The position numbers and the translations under genes are program-made. The notes under the pieces were generated by a model. The model did no database searches. It was given only the letters and a program-made list of their open reading frames with translations, and was not told the origin of the DNA. Shown here one piece after another: positions 8,053-16,970 of a DNA stretch of 64,000 nt. Source of the stretch: Kangiellaceae bacterium (lineage in GTDB: Bacteria; Pseudomonadota; Gammaproteobacteria; Enterobacterales; Kangiellaceae); the NCBI GenBank assembly GCA_013373015.1, contig JABXIQ010000027.1, positions 40,834 through 104,833 of the forward strand, written 5' to 3'. Numbering within the stretch: the stretch's first letter is position 1; every line of letters starts with the position of its first letter.

Positions 8053-9408
8053 ATGGCAACTAAACATTATGATTTTATCGCTATTGGTGGAGGTAGCGGT
8101 GGTATAGCTTCTGCCAATAGGGCTGCGATGTATGGGGCTAAATGTGCCATTATTGAGGCTAAAGACTTGGGTGGTACCTGTGTTAATGTTGGTTGTGTAC
8201 CCAAAAAAGCCATGTGGTATGGTGCGCAAATTGCGGAAGCAATGAAATTTGCGGCTGATTATGGTTTTAATATTCAAAGCAGCGATTTTAAGTGGTCGAA
8301 GCTGGTTGAAAGTCGTCAAGCCTATATATCTCGTATACATCAAAGTTACGATAGAGTTCTGAGTAATAATAATGTTGATGTGATACGAGGTTACGCGGAA
8401 TTTCTTGATAATAAAACATTGAAAGTTGGAGATGAGCTTTACAGCGCAGAACATATCATTATAGCTACAGGTGGCTATCCAAGTATTCCAAATATTCCTG
8501 GTGCGGAATATGGTATTGATTCTGATGGATTTTTTGAGCTTGAGCAACAACCGAAAAGTGTTGTGGTGATTGGAGCAGGTTATATTGCTGTAGAAATTGC
8601 AGGCGTTTTCAATGCTTTAGGCACAAAAACTCATCTTGCTGTACGTAAGCATAAGCCACTGAGAGATTTTGATGAGATGCTATCTGATACCTTGGTTGAA
8701 GTTATGCATGCAAATGGATTGCAGTTACATACACATTGTAATCCTCAATCTATAGAAAAGTTATCTGATGGGCGGTTGCAAGTTCATTTTGATAATGGAC
8801 AAAGTCTTGAGCCGGTTGATAAAGTGGTTTGGGCGATTGGGCGTAAACCTATGACTACCAACTTAGGTCTTGAAAAGACAAATATTAAGGTCGATGACAA
8901 AGGATTCATTATTACCGACAAGTATCAAAATACTAGTGTAAAAGGTATTTATGCGGTGGGTGATAACACTGGACGAGTGGCTTTAACGCCAGTTGCTGTG
9001 GCTGCGGGACGTCGTTTGGCTGAGCGTTTATTCAATGGCAAAACAGATGAACATTTGGATTATGACAATGTTGCAACAGTGGTTTTTAGCCATCCTCCAA
9101 TAGGAACGGTTGGTCTAACCGAAAGACAGGCTGTTGAGCAATTTGGTCAAGAAAAAGTCAAAGTCTATCAATCGCAGTTCACAGCTATGTATTCAGCTTT
9201 GACACAGCACCGCGAACCAACTCGCATGAAATTAGTTTGTGTTGGAGAGGAAGAAAAAATTGTTGGAATTCATGGTATAGGCTTTGCTATGGATGAAATT
9301 CTGCAGGGTTTTGCGGTAGCCTTAAAAATGGGAGCTACCAAAGCAGATTTTGATAATACGGTGGCCATTCATCCGACGTCAGCGGAAGAATTTGTGACCA
9401 TGCGCTAA
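8053..9408 (+). CDS. gor: Glutathione-disulfide reductase
   Basis: NADPH-dependent flavoenzyme that reduces oxidised glutathione in the cytoplasm. The 451-residue length is that of bacterial Gor. It shows the FAD loop GGGSGG, the redox-active pair C43 and C48 in [13 protein letters not shown], the NADPH-binding [11 protein letters not shown], the FAD motif YAVGDNT, and the C-terminal dimer-interface motif AIHPTSAEE with the catalytic His-Glu pair. [11 protein letters not shown] after the second Rossmann strand has the basic residues expected for NADPH preference. It stands alone with its own terminator and complements gshB near 60 kb. Confidence 0.97.
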   Translation: MATKHYDFIAIGGGSGGIASANRAAMYGAKCAIIEAKDLGGTCVNVGCVPKKAMWYGAQIAEAMKFAADYGFNIQSSDFKWSKLVESRQAYISRIHQSYDRVLSNNNVDVIRGYAEFLDNKTLKVGDELYSAEHIIIATGGYPSIPNIPGAEYGIDSDGFFELEQQPKSVVVIGAGYIAVEIAGVFNALGTKTHLAVRKHKPLRDFDEMLSDTLVEVMHANGLQLHTHCNPQSIEKLSDGRLQVHFDNGQSLEPVDKVVWAIGRKPMTTNLGLEKTNIKVDDKGFIITDKYQNTSVKGIYAVGDNTGRVALTPVAVAAGRRLAERLFNGKTDEHLDYDNVATVVFSHPPIGTVGLTERQAVEQFGQEKVKVYQSQFTAMYSALTQHREPTRMKLVCVGEEEKIVGIHGIGFAMDEILQGFAVALKMGATKADFDNTVAIHPTSAEEFVTMR

Positions 9409-9490
9409 AATTGACTAGTTTTTTGATAAATGCTTTCTCAGCAAATTCATTCAAAACCATTTAAATTTACAAAAGAAATTTTTAACAAAA

Positions 9491-9514
9491 AAAGCCCTGA
9501 TTATTCAGGGCTTT
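9491..9514. terminator. Bidirectional terminator downstream of gor
   Basis: Perfect 10-bp arms AAAGCCCTGA and TCAGGGCTTT around TTAT, flanked by an A run upstream and T-rich sequence downstream. It separates gor from the convergent TraB/GumN gene. Confidence 0.85.
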
Positions 9515-9541
9515 ATATTTGGTATAGCTAATAGATCTGCC

Positions 9542-10573
9542 TTATAAACGCTCTACCTTAAACCCTTTTTCTTCTAAGTAATGGTTTACACTTTTCTCGC
9601 CAGCATAGTGCAATGCACCAACTACCGCGAAAATTGATTTTCCACTAACAATTACTTCAGCAATACCATCAGCCATTGCTTGGTTACGTTGATATAAAAA
9701 TATTTCGTTGAGTTGCTCTAATAATACCGGGTCAATGCCAAGCTCTTTTGATTCTTGCTCAGCCTGCACTAAGACTTGCTCGATGTTACCGGTTTTCCAT
9801 GCCGTCATTAATTCAGAAAAATCATCACCTTCTTTACTGACTGCGCCTAACAGCATCAAGTCTTGTAGCGCTACAGGCATTTGATCAAGCATATTAAGTT
9901 GACTGCCAAGACTTTCCAGCTCAACAATTTCCTTGCCTTCTGCATTGCTGACAAAATGTTTATCAATGCCATAATTTTCACTATAACCCGCTTTTGTAAA
10001 TTCAAAAGCTTCAACGGTCATCGCTGCCATCCAAGGCTCGAAGTTGTTAACCATGTTGCACACGTTTTTTGCGGTTTCGCAGTATTTATCAAATTCTTGC
10101 TTGGTTTTTTCTGATAACACGGTCGGTAAAGGGTTTTCAAAATCAATGGCCAAGGTTTGCACCATTTGCGCCATTTCCATTTGATTGACTTTGCTTAAGT
10201 CAATTTCTACTGCTAACACTTCTGATTCGTTGAAAGCGTTAGTAATATGCTCAGGAAGCGGATACATGCTTTTGTCGCCGCCATGAATAGAGCCAAATAA
10301 GTAAGATGTTTTGCCATTATGCTCAATCTTCCAGATAGCTGGCGTGTAGGCGACTTCTTTTGTTTCTAGTGGAGCTGAACTTTCTTCAGATGTGGATGCT
10401 TGAGACTCGGCTTGTTTCTCTTCGTTGGCTTTAGGTGTTTCTTTCTCGCAGGTGTAGCAGTTTTCTTTCCAACCGTCTTTTATTCCGTGAATAAAACCAG
10501 GAAATCCGAAATAGGTTAATAATCCGAGAATTATTGCTAAGGTTATTACAACAATTTTAACTGCTTTACTCAT
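9542..10573 (-). CDS. TraB/GumN family protein, membrane-anchored
   Basis: 343-residue protein with one N-terminal membrane segment (about residues 5-28), then a low-complexity Lys/Glu/Ser linker (about 40-70) and a TraB/GumN domain. The domain shows its two hallmark motifs: GSIHGGDKSMYPLP near residue 95 and, close to the C-terminus, VVGALHYAGEKSV. These His/Glu motifs also occur in Tiki-type metalloproteases, so peptidase activity is possible but untested for this group. Two Cys (CYTCEK) lie just after the anchor on the presumed periplasmic side. It follows an ATP-grasp gene by 25 bases, probably in one operon. Confidence 0.85.
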   Translation of the reverse strand: MSKAVKIVVITLAIILGLLTYFGFPGFIHGIKDGWKENCYTCEKETPKANEEKQAESQASTSEESSAPLETKEVAYTPAIWKIEHNGKTSYLFGSIHGGDKSMYPLPEHITNAFNESEVLAVEIDLSKVNQMEMAQMVQTLAIDFENPLPTVLSEKTKQEFDKYCETAKNVCNMVNNFEPWMAAMTVEAFEFTKAGYSENYGIDKHFVSNAEGKEIVELESLGSQLNMLDQMPVALQDLMLLGAVSKEGDDFSELMTAWKTGNIEQVLVQAEQESKELGIDPVLLEQLNEIFLYQRNQAMADGIAEVIVSGKSIFAVVGALHYAGEKSVNHYLEEKGFKVERL

Positions 10574-10598
10574 TTTTTAATCCTTTGTGATATACATA

Positions 10599-11477
10599 TT
10601 ATTGTGCATTAACTTTTAATAGTGCTTCAGCTAGTAAATTGCAAGCCTGCTGACCACCATGCCTGAAAAATAGTGATGGTTCTATCAGCTCCATTTCATT
10701 CAAGTAGGGCGTTCCATCCGCGTCATGTAAGAAATCGATTCTAGCATACAATAAATGACCATATTTCGCGCAAACATAGCTAAGTGCTTGTTGTGCAAGG
10801 TCTTTTTCTTTTTCGTTTAGCTGATAAGGGTAATCTTTTGCTCCATAGTCGTCCTGTACTCTAAAGTCGCCTTTGACTGGAACCTTGCGCGTACCATGAC
10901 TAAATTGCTTGTTGAAGAAAATTCCGGATGTTTCTCCAAACTCTTCAACTGTTTTGAGATAAGGTTGCAGTACCAAATCTTCATTGGGCGTTAGACGATC
11001 AGCATGTTGCTGCGCTTGCGCCAAGCCTTGTGGAGTATTGTCGAAACGACAACATTCACGAGCATTAGCACCAATCAAAGGTTTGATAAATCCTTGCTGC
11101 CAGCCGCGTTTAGCCATAATGTCGCTAATATTATAAGCACCACCTTGCAGTAACCATTCAGACGGAGCAATGCTGATTCCATTATCTTCGAGTTCTTTGA
11201 GATAGCGTTTGTGGCTGTTCCATAATAGTACTTGGGTTGGATTGTATAGTTTGGTTTGTTGGCTGGCGCGTTCGATCCACTCAATAAATTCGGGAAAGCG
11301 CTCTTGATAATCCCAAGTGGTTCGGATCAGGCATAGATCAAATTGTGCCCAATCTGTATCACTGTCCCAAGCCAGAACCTGATATTCGATATCTTGTTGG
11401 GTTAGTGTTTGAAAAAACATGTGATCGTCAATTTCCCAATCGGGAAGGTTGGCACAGCTAGCAATAGCAATCTTCAT
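10599..11477 (-). CDS. ATP-grasp enzyme of the RimK/DcsG-like type
   Basis: ATP-dependent carboxylate-amine ligase-like protein of 292 residues. The N-terminal part has an alternating strand-helix pre-ATP-grasp pattern. The central part has FIKPLIGANARECCRF (nucleotide-binding Lys) and a GTRKVPVKGDFRVQ loop, and the C-terminus has the metal-binding ARIDFLHD and LNEMELIEPSLFF, where Asp and Glu/Asn bind Mg-ATP. This pattern matches glutathione-synthetase-fold proteins annotated as DcsG-like. The substrate is unknown. It is separate from the true gshB found near 60 kb. The downstream TraB/GumN gene is probably co-transcribed. Confidence 0.8.
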   Translation of the reverse strand: MKIAIASCANLPDWEIDDHMFFQTLTQQDIEYQVLAWDSDTDWAQFDLCLIRTTWDYQERFPEFIEWIERASQQTKLYNPTQVLLWNSHKRYLKELEDNGISIAPSEWLLQGGAYNISDIMAKRGWQQGFIKPLIGANARECCRFDNTPQGLAQAQQHADRLTPNEDLVLQPYLKTVEEFGETSGIFFNKQFSHGTRKVPVKGDFRVQDDYGAKDYPYQLNEKEKDLAQQALSYVCAKYGHLLYARIDFLHDADGTPYLNEMELIEPSLFFRHGGQQACNLLAEALLKVNAQ

Positions 11478-11521
11478 AGTGTTGGCAGAAAGTCATCGGA
11501 TGCCATGAGCATAGCAAAGTT

Positions 11522-11547
11522 AGCTATTTGATCAACGTCAAATAGCT
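11522..11547 (-). terminator. Candidate terminator hairpin after the PAS-GGDEF-EAL gene
   Basis: Perfect 10-bp arms AGCTATTTGA and TCAAATAGCT with a 6-base loop. The T run on the minus strand is weak (AACTTTG), so it could be a partial terminator or only an RNA structure between the two genes. Confidence 0.45.
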
Positions 11548-11567
11548 TCTTTTATGATTTGTTGACG

Positions 11568-13988
11568 CTAGTGGGACGGGAAAGAGATGATCCCTTGGCG
11601 CAGGATATCGGTAATAGCAGTGGCTGATAACGGACGACAATACAGCATACCTTGTCCCATATCGCAGCCCAGCGATTTTAGAATCGACATTTGTTGTACG
11701 GTTTCAATGCCTTCGCCAACCGTATGTAAGTCGAGACTTTGCGCTAATGAAATGATACTGCGAATGATGTTCACATTGATTAAGCGATCTTTCTTTTGGC
11801 TACCAAGCTGTGAAACGAAGTACATATCAATTTTAAGATTATCAACGGGCAATTGGCTCAAATAAGCTAATGACGAATAACCTTTGCCAAAATCATCAAT
11901 TGACAGTTTTATGCCTAACTCTTTGAATTGATTAAGAACTTTTACCGTGTTAACCACATCAGTCATGGCGGCGCTTTCGGTAATTTCAATTTCTAATGAC
12001 TCACCAGGGATATCATACATCGCCATGGTGTCGGAGAATTGGCGTACGATATTGAAGTTTTTTAGGTCTTTAATCGACAAATTCAATGCGACCGTCGTGT
12101 CTAACCCCATATTCCGCCAGGTAACTACTTGCTTACAGGCAATGTCAGTGACTAGCTTGCTCAACTCATTGACTAAAGCGGTTTCTTCGGCGATGGGAAT
12201 GAAAACGCCAGGCGAAATATCGCCACTATCAGGATCATACCAGCGACAAAGCGCCTCAACGCTTTTGATGACACCGGTTTGAATATCGACACGCGGTTGG
12301 TAGTAAAGGCGAAGGTCGCCATTAGCAATGGCAACTTTGAGTTTTTTTTCAATAGTTCGACGGCGGCTTTCTTTTTCGCTGTGTTTAAGTTGATAAAATT
12401 GATATTGGTTGCGCTCTTTTTTCGCTGAATACATGGCGATATCGGCAAAACGGAACAAATCTTCGGCTTTTTTACTATGGTTTGGGAAAATGCTGATACC
12501 AATGCTGGCGCCAGTTTGTACTGTGTTGCCATCTGCTTGGAACGGCGTTCTAAATTGCTCTAAGATCCGCGAGGCGATATGTCCTGCTTCTTTCTCACTG
12601 GTTTCAGGCAATACAATCGTAAATTCATCACCGCCGACGCGGGCCAGAGTATCGCTAGCTCTTAAACATTTTTGAATCGTTTTGGCTACATCTTGTAATA
12701 AAGCATCACCAACCGAATGGCCAAGGGTGTCATTGATTTCCTTGAAACGATCCAGATCGATATACATCAGCGCCAGTTTGGATTCGTTTTTGACAGAGTC
12801 AGCCAATCCTTTAAGCAGGCGTTTGCGGAATAAATAGCGGTTGGGCAATTGTGTGAGGGGATCGAAGTTCGCTAAGTTATGAATTTTGAGTTCTGATTGT
12901 TTACGTTCGGTGATCACATGGAAGTTAATGATCACACCTTTAATATCGGGATCATTCAGATGGTTGACGAGACGACTTTCGATCCAAAGTACATGACCAT
13001 CTTTATGGTTAATTCTTCGCTCAACAACGGATAAAGCACCAGGGTTTTCAGCTACATAGGCCAAGTTGGCTGCGGCATCCTCGCGATCCTCTTCGTAGAT
13101 AAACCCCTGTAGTGTCTTGCCGAGTAAGTCTTGTTCGGTATAGCCGGTAACACGTGTTACTGAGGGCGAAATATAAGTTACCAGCATATTTTTATCGTAC
13201 ATTAATATACAGTCGTAACTATTTTCAACCAGAGTTCTAAAGTATTTCTCGGCTTTTCGTGAGTTGGGGTCTTTATCAATTTTATGAACTGAGCCAACCT
13301 CTACAAGCGGCTCATCATTATCGTCTCGAGCATAGATGGTGCTATGTACTTGAATCCAAATATAGTTACCATCCTTATGTCTGATACGGAACTCAACGGG
13401 CACTACTGCTCTATCGTAACTATTCAATAATTGCTGTTCTTGTTTTTCTACCAAAGGTATATCATCGGGATGAATGACCGTATAGACACCATGCTCCATG
13501 TCTTCAATTTCTTGAATACTATAACCCAATAGATTAGCGTAATTGTCTAAGCCTTCAGTAAACAACTTTGTTTCATAATCAAGCACATAAATAAATATGG
13601 GAGCTTGGTCAAGAATGGTTCGCTTGTAGTCTTCCACAATGTGCTGCGGGTAATTCTTTCGCTCTAAACCCAGTTCAGGGATCGGCTGTAAGGCAATTAA
13701 AGTGTGTAGGTGAGTACTTGATTTGGGTAAGCGGGTGATAGATGCAATAAACTCTTGCTCGGTATGTACATCCGGCAAACTGACAATAGCTCGATTTTGT
13801 TGGCCATTTAACAGTTCACTAGGCAGCCAGTCTTGCAATTCAATGCCCTGTAAACTGTTTTCAGTGATATTTTTATCAATCGAAATCGCCTTAATGACGA
13901 ACTTGTCATTGCACAGTAAAACTGCAGCATAGTCATTTTCGAAAATGCCTTGAATTGTTGCTTCTGGTAAAGGTGGTTTGTTGAGCAT
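11568..13988 (-). CDS. PAS-PAS-GGDEF-EAL cyclic-di-GMP signalling protein
   Basis: Cytoplasmic sensor for cyclic-di-GMP turnover, about 806 residues. In order: an N-terminal PAS-like region (about 1-115), two PAS domains (about 125-245 and 255-365, both ending in PAC-type motifs), GGDEF (about 375-535) and EAL (about 545-800). GGDEF is intact (RVGGDEFTIVLPE) with an RxxD inhibitory site (RASD) five residues before it. EAL is also intact (SVEALCRWYD, LEIEITESA, IDDFGKGYSSLAYL, VGEGIET). Either or both activities are possible. An ATG at 13988 and a TTG at 13991 are alternative starts; AGAGG lies 14 and 11 bases upstream respectively. Confidence 0.93.
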   Translation of the reverse strand: MLNKPPLPEATIQGIFENDYAAVLLCNDKFVIKAISIDKNITENSLQGIELQDWLPSELLNGQQNRAIVSLPDVHTEQEFIASITRLPKSSTHLHTLIALQPIPELGLERKNYPQHIVEDYKRTILDQAPIFIYVLDYETKLFTEGLDNYANLLGYSIQEIEDMEHGVYTVIHPDDIPLVEKQEQQLLNSYDRAVVPVEFRIRHKDGNYIWIQVHSTIYARDDNDEPLVEVGSVHKIDKDPNSRKAEKYFRTLVENSYDCILMYDKNMLVTYISPSVTRVTGYTEQDLLGKTLQGFIYEEDREDAAANLAYVAENPGALSVVERRINHKDGHVLWIESRLVNHLNDPDIKGVIINFHVITERKQSELKIHNLANFDPLTQLPNRYLFRKRLLKGLADSVKNESKLALMYIDLDRFKEINDTLGHSVGDALLQDVAKTIQKCLRASDTLARVGGDEFTIVLPETSEKEAGHIASRILEQFRTPFQADGNTVQTGASIGISIFPNHSKKAEDLFRFADIAMYSAKKERNQYQFYQLKHSEKESRRRTIEKKLKVAIANGDLRLYYQPRVDIQTGVIKSVEALCRWYDPDSGDISPGVFIPIAEETALVNELSKLVTDIACKQVVTWRNMGLDTTVALNLSIKDLKNFNIVRQFSDTMAMYDIPGESLEIEITESAAMTDVVNTVKVLNQFKELGIKLSIDDFGKGYSSLAYLSQLPVDNLKIDMYFVSQLGSQKKDRLINVNIIRSIISLAQSLDLHTVGEGIETVQQMSILKSLGCDMGQGMLYCRPLSATAITDILRQGIISFPSH

Positions 13989-14190
13989 CAAAGCGTCGCT
14001 TTCCTCTTAGCGCTTTTTTATCAAACTGGGTATTTTATTGATCCTATTAAAAACATACCTAGAATACCCAGCAATGAAGCTAAGTGCAAATCTGACTTAA
14101 AGAGTGAATGAATAATTCACGGGAATGAAATGGTTTGGTGATTTGGTCATTTATAGCTAGAATGGTCTCAGTTTTAACTAGGTATATTGC

Positions 14191-14724
14191 ATGACCGTAA
14201 GAAAATTTAGAAGTCATACACCGAAAATTGCTGAAAAGGTATATATCGACCCCACAGCTTTGGTGATTGGCGATATAGAAATAGGTGAAGACACCTCGAT
14301 TTGGCCAATGGCGGTGTTGCGTGGCGATGTTCATTCAATTCGTATAGGTGCGCGTACTAGCATTCAAGACGGGACTGTGTGTCATGTCACTCATGATGGT
14401 CCATATGATCCAGGTGGTCATGATTTGATCGTGGGTGATAATGTGACTGTGGGTCACAAAGCGATTTTACATGGTTGTCATATCGAGAGTAATTGTTTAA
14501 TTGGTATGGGAACGGTCGTTATGGATGGAGCTATTGTTCGCGAACATTGTATTATTGGTGCCAATAGTTTGGTGTCACCTGGACGTGAACTAGAAGGTGG
14601 TTACTTATGGGTCGGTTCTCCGGCGCGTAAGATCCGAAAATTAACGGAAGAAGAAATCGGGTTTTTTAAGTATTCAGCCGATAATTATGTACGGCTGAAA
14701 AATCAGTATTTGGAAGATAGTTAG
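14191..14724 (+). CDS. Gamma carbonic anhydrase family protein (YrdA-like)
   Basis: Left-handed beta-helix protein of 177 residues built from hexapeptide repeats such as ALVIGD, IEIGED and LIVGDN, the fold of trimeric gamma carbonic anhydrases. Candidate zinc ligands are H68 in HVTHDG and H89 and H94 in GHKAILHG, matching the spacing in YrdA and CaiE proteins. The C-terminal helix follows WVGSPARKIRKLTEEE. Carbonic anhydrase activity is not established for many YrdA members. Start: ATG with AGG about 9 bases upstream. It is monocistronic, with a long terminator hairpin directly downstream. Confidence 0.92.
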   Translation: MTVRKFRSHTPKIAEKVYIDPTALVIGDIEIGEDTSIWPMAVLRGDVHSIRIGARTSIQDGTVCHVTHDGPYDPGGHDLIVGDNVTVGHKAILHGCHIESNCLIGMGTVVMDGAIVREHCIIGANSLVSPGRELEGGYLWVGSPARKIRKLTEEEIGFFKYSADNYVRLKNQYLEDS

Positions 14725-14725
14725 T

Positions 14726-14788
14726 AAAAAAACCAGCTTTTGACCAGGGCTAGAAAGGGTTCAGGCCTTGGCTTTTGGCTGGTTTTTT
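14726..14788. terminator. Long terminator hairpin shared by the YrdA-like and DUF481 genes
   Basis: Arms AAAAAACCAGC and GCTGGTTTTTT enclose about 41 bases that contain further pairing (CTTTTG, CCAGGGC, GGCCTTGG). A and T runs at both ends allow termination from both convergent genes. Confidence 0.75.
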
Positions 14789-14802
14789 ACTAATGAGAGC
14801 TG

Positions 14803-15534
14803 TTAGAAACTGTAGCTAACACCAATAGTGGTAGTGCGGTCAGTTTTTTCAGCACCTGCAGGAACTACTGAATTATGTTGAACTAAGTAAGCTAGTTTCA
14901 ATGCCAAGTTATCCGAAATTTTAGTGGCTAGCGCAGTTTCCGAAGTATAGGTATCAACTTCTTCACCAAAAATCGCAGTAAGTTTCTGAGTAAATATTGC
15001 TGTTTCAGAAATATTATAAGCGTAATCTAGATCACCACGTAACACAGTTTCTTTTTCATCTTCACCAATAAAGGCAGCATTAATTCGATACCCTGCGCCT
15101 ATACCTAAAGAAAAGTGACCGCTGTCATCCTTGAAAAATTGGTGGCCATAACCAAAATATGCACCCGCCTGATAATCATAAGCGCCGAAACGGTCATCAA
15201 CATAATCTAAAATACCGTATAAGAAGCTTTTTTCATTCAAGTCATAACGGTTGTTCCAAGCAAAAGTGTATTTTTCTGCATCACGGCTGGCACCACTTTG
15301 ATTATTGATACCCGTAGCATTAATTCCACTGGAATAATTTTCACTGACTCTAACAACGTAATTAAATGCGCCATTGAGACTCTCAGTATCAGAGTTTCCT
15401 GAAGTGCTTACATAGCCAAAATCAAAAGTACCAACATGACCTTGTTCTGGAGCATCAGAGAGCAAGCTGTTGGCATGGGTCAAACTGGAAGCGGCAATTA
15501 AAGTTATTGCAGCAAAAAAATGTTTTAATTTCAT
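14803..15534 (-). CDS. DUF481 outer membrane beta-barrel protein (YdiY-like)
   Basis: 243-residue exported protein. The signal peptide ends in SSLTHA at about residue 21. The mature protein is a run of alternating hydrophobic and aromatic beta strands, with glycine- and aspartate-rich turns (GNSDTESLNGAFNY, YGILDYVDDRFGAYDY), and ends in a terminal Phe (GVSYSF), the signal for outer membrane barrel insertion. Both the length and the early GFVSTSGNSDT-type motif fit DUF481 proteins such as YdiY. Function is unknown in this family; a role in salt or acid response has been proposed for some members. Confidence 0.88.
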   Translation of the reverse strand: MKLKHFFAAITLIAASSLTHANSLLSDAPEQGHVGTFDFGYVSTSGNSDTESLNGAFNYVVRVSENYSSGINATGINNQSGASRDAEKYTFAWNNRYDLNEKSFLYGILDYVDDRFGAYDYQAGAYFGYGHQFFKDDSGHFSLGIGAGYRINAAFIGEDEKETVLRGDLDYAYNISETAIFTQKLTAIFGEEVDTYTSETALATKISDNLALKLAYLVQHNSVVPAGAEKTDRTTTIGVSYSF

Positions 15535-15622
15535 AATTGAAGCTGTAAATCATTAAGGGGAGCAGAATTTTAGCAAAAAACAGATTTATTGCAGTAAAAA
15601 AGTGATTGCTGAAAGAGAAAAT

Positions 15623-16411
15623 TTATAGTGAATCATTGTTTAGCCAATTAAATATCGAGGGATATTGTAAACCAATCAGATCTTTATGATTAGAGGCAAA
15701 CCTTCTTAACGGTTCGGATTTTTGGTAAGTGCGATTTTGCTTAAAGTCTTGTAATTGAGAACGTAAAAAAGGAGTTCCATCAGAAGCTATAGATAATGGG
15801 ACTTTGTGTTGAGAAATGTATTCAATCCAGATGCAAAGATCCTGTTCGTGAATGAGATTAAGCCATTTGGGGTTATTATACTGTTCGCTATCGAATAAAG
15901 AGTTTAATAGTTTAACTCTAGAGTGCGAATATAATCCCGCGGCGCGTACGATCGAGACTGAGTGGTGGAGCAGTGTAAGATTTTGTTCAGCTTCAAGTAA
16001 TGTTTCACCATTGTATTTATTAGGGCAAGGCTGTATTTGTTCATCTATCAATCCTAGCTGATGCTCTCCATATACTGCTGTGGAAGAAATAAAAGTGCAG
16101 TGGAATGCTTGATGGTCAAACTGCAACGTACGCAAAAGATTAGTGACGGCATGGATGTAAACTGATCGATAACTTGTGACATCTCTTTGATCTGGCGCTA
16201 GTATTATAAAAACGTTCTTTAAGTTTATTAAGCTAGGTAAAACAAGATCTTCCTGCAATAAATCGATAGTTACATGGTGTTTACTCCATGACTTTTCTGA
16301 TCGAGATAGAGTGTAGATTTTATCATCTGGATTTGATTGGCAAAGATATTGGTAGAAACGTTTGCCTAGCTTTCCTGAGCCGACGATCAAACTGGAGTAT
16401 GGTTTATCCAT
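15623..16411 (-). CDS. NAD(P)-binding SDR-like protein (YeeZ-type epimerase fold)
   Basis: 262-residue Rossmann-fold protein. The N-terminal dinucleotide motif is VGSGKLGKRFY. The mid region FISSTAVYGE corresponds to the STxVYG block of extended short-chain dehydrogenases and nucleotide-sugar epimerases, but the usual YxxxK is replaced by a YNGE context, so classical catalysis is doubtful. It resembles the YeeZ group of uncharacterised proteins. It begins 2 bases after gmhB and is the last gene of the glyQ-glyS-gmhB operon. Its place after gmhB hints at a surface-sugar role, which is only an inference. Confidence 0.72.
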   Translation of the reverse strand: MDKPYSSLIVGSGKLGKRFYQYLCQSNPDDKIYTLSRSEKSWSKHHVTIDLLQEDLVLPSLINLKNVFIILAPDQRDVTSYRSVYIHAVTNLLRTLQFDHQAFHCTFISSTAVYGEHQLGLIDEQIQPCPNKYNGETLLEAEQNLTLLHHSVSIVRAAGLYSHSRVKLLNSLFDSEQYNNPKWLNLIHEQDLCIWIEYISQHKVPLSIASDGTPFLRSQLQDFKQNRTYQKSEPLRRFASNHKDLIGLQYPSIFNWLNNDSL

Positions 16412-16413
16412 GC

Positions 16414-16965
16414 TTATTGGTTGATACTGATGGTTTCAACTAATTTTGCTAAAGACTTTTCGATCACCAAGGTTTCTCCTGCAAGTTTTTCTAGCGTCTT
16501 TAACCCCTTTCCAGTTAACACTAAAACAAATTGGCAGCCAAATGACTGTGCGCAGTTATAGTCAGAAGTAGAGTCGCCAACGAATAGCATTTCACTTGGG
16601 TTGGCTTTAAATTCATTGCCAATATTTTCTAGCATTTGCGTTTTTGGTTTTCTACAGTCACATCCATCGTCTGGGTGATGCGGGCAAAATTCAATGTGAT
16701 CAATATGACCATTGTGTTGAATAAGCAAATTGGACATTTTATTATGCATGGCATTTAAGGCTGCTACATCATAATAGTCACGACCAATGCCCGATTGATT
16801 GGTTGCAATTGCCACCTTAAACCTTTCGTTTAAGCTAGCGATGGCTGCAAGACTTCCAGCAATTGGAACCCACTCATCGGCAGACTTAATATACTGATCT
16901 GAATCGTGATTAATAACCCCATCACGATCCAACACAATGACTTTTATTTTTGACCAATCGATCAT
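16414..16965 (-). CDS. gmhB: D-glycero-beta-D-manno-heptose-1,7-bisphosphate 7-phosphatase
   Basis: HAD-family phosphatase in the ADP-heptose pathway of LPS inner core synthesis, removing the 7-phosphate. The nucleophile motif VLDRDGVIN holds D14 and D16 (numbered from the alternative TTG start at 16968). The zinc-binding loop CPHHPDDGCDCRKP is the GmhB signature, and FVGDSTSDYNCA is HAD motif IV. The length of about 183 residues is typical. The ATG at 16965 is preferred over TTG. It follows glyS by 5 bases, an arrangement known from other gammaproteobacteria. Confidence 0.94.
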   Translation of the reverse strand: MIDWSKIKVIVLDRDGVINHDSDQYIKSADEWVPIAGSLAAIASLNERFKVAIATNQSGIGRDYYDVAALNAMHNKMSNLLIQHNGHIDHIEFCPHHPDDGCDCRKPKTQMLENIGNEFKANPSEMLFVGDSTSDYNCAQSFGCQFVLVLTGKGLKTLEKLAGETLVIEKSLAKLVETISINQ

Positions 16966-16970
16966 CAAAT

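Noticed and set aside
7969..8550. 193-codon minus-strand open frame over gor
   Set aside because: Antisense to the well-supported glutathione reductase gene, without domain or ribosome site.
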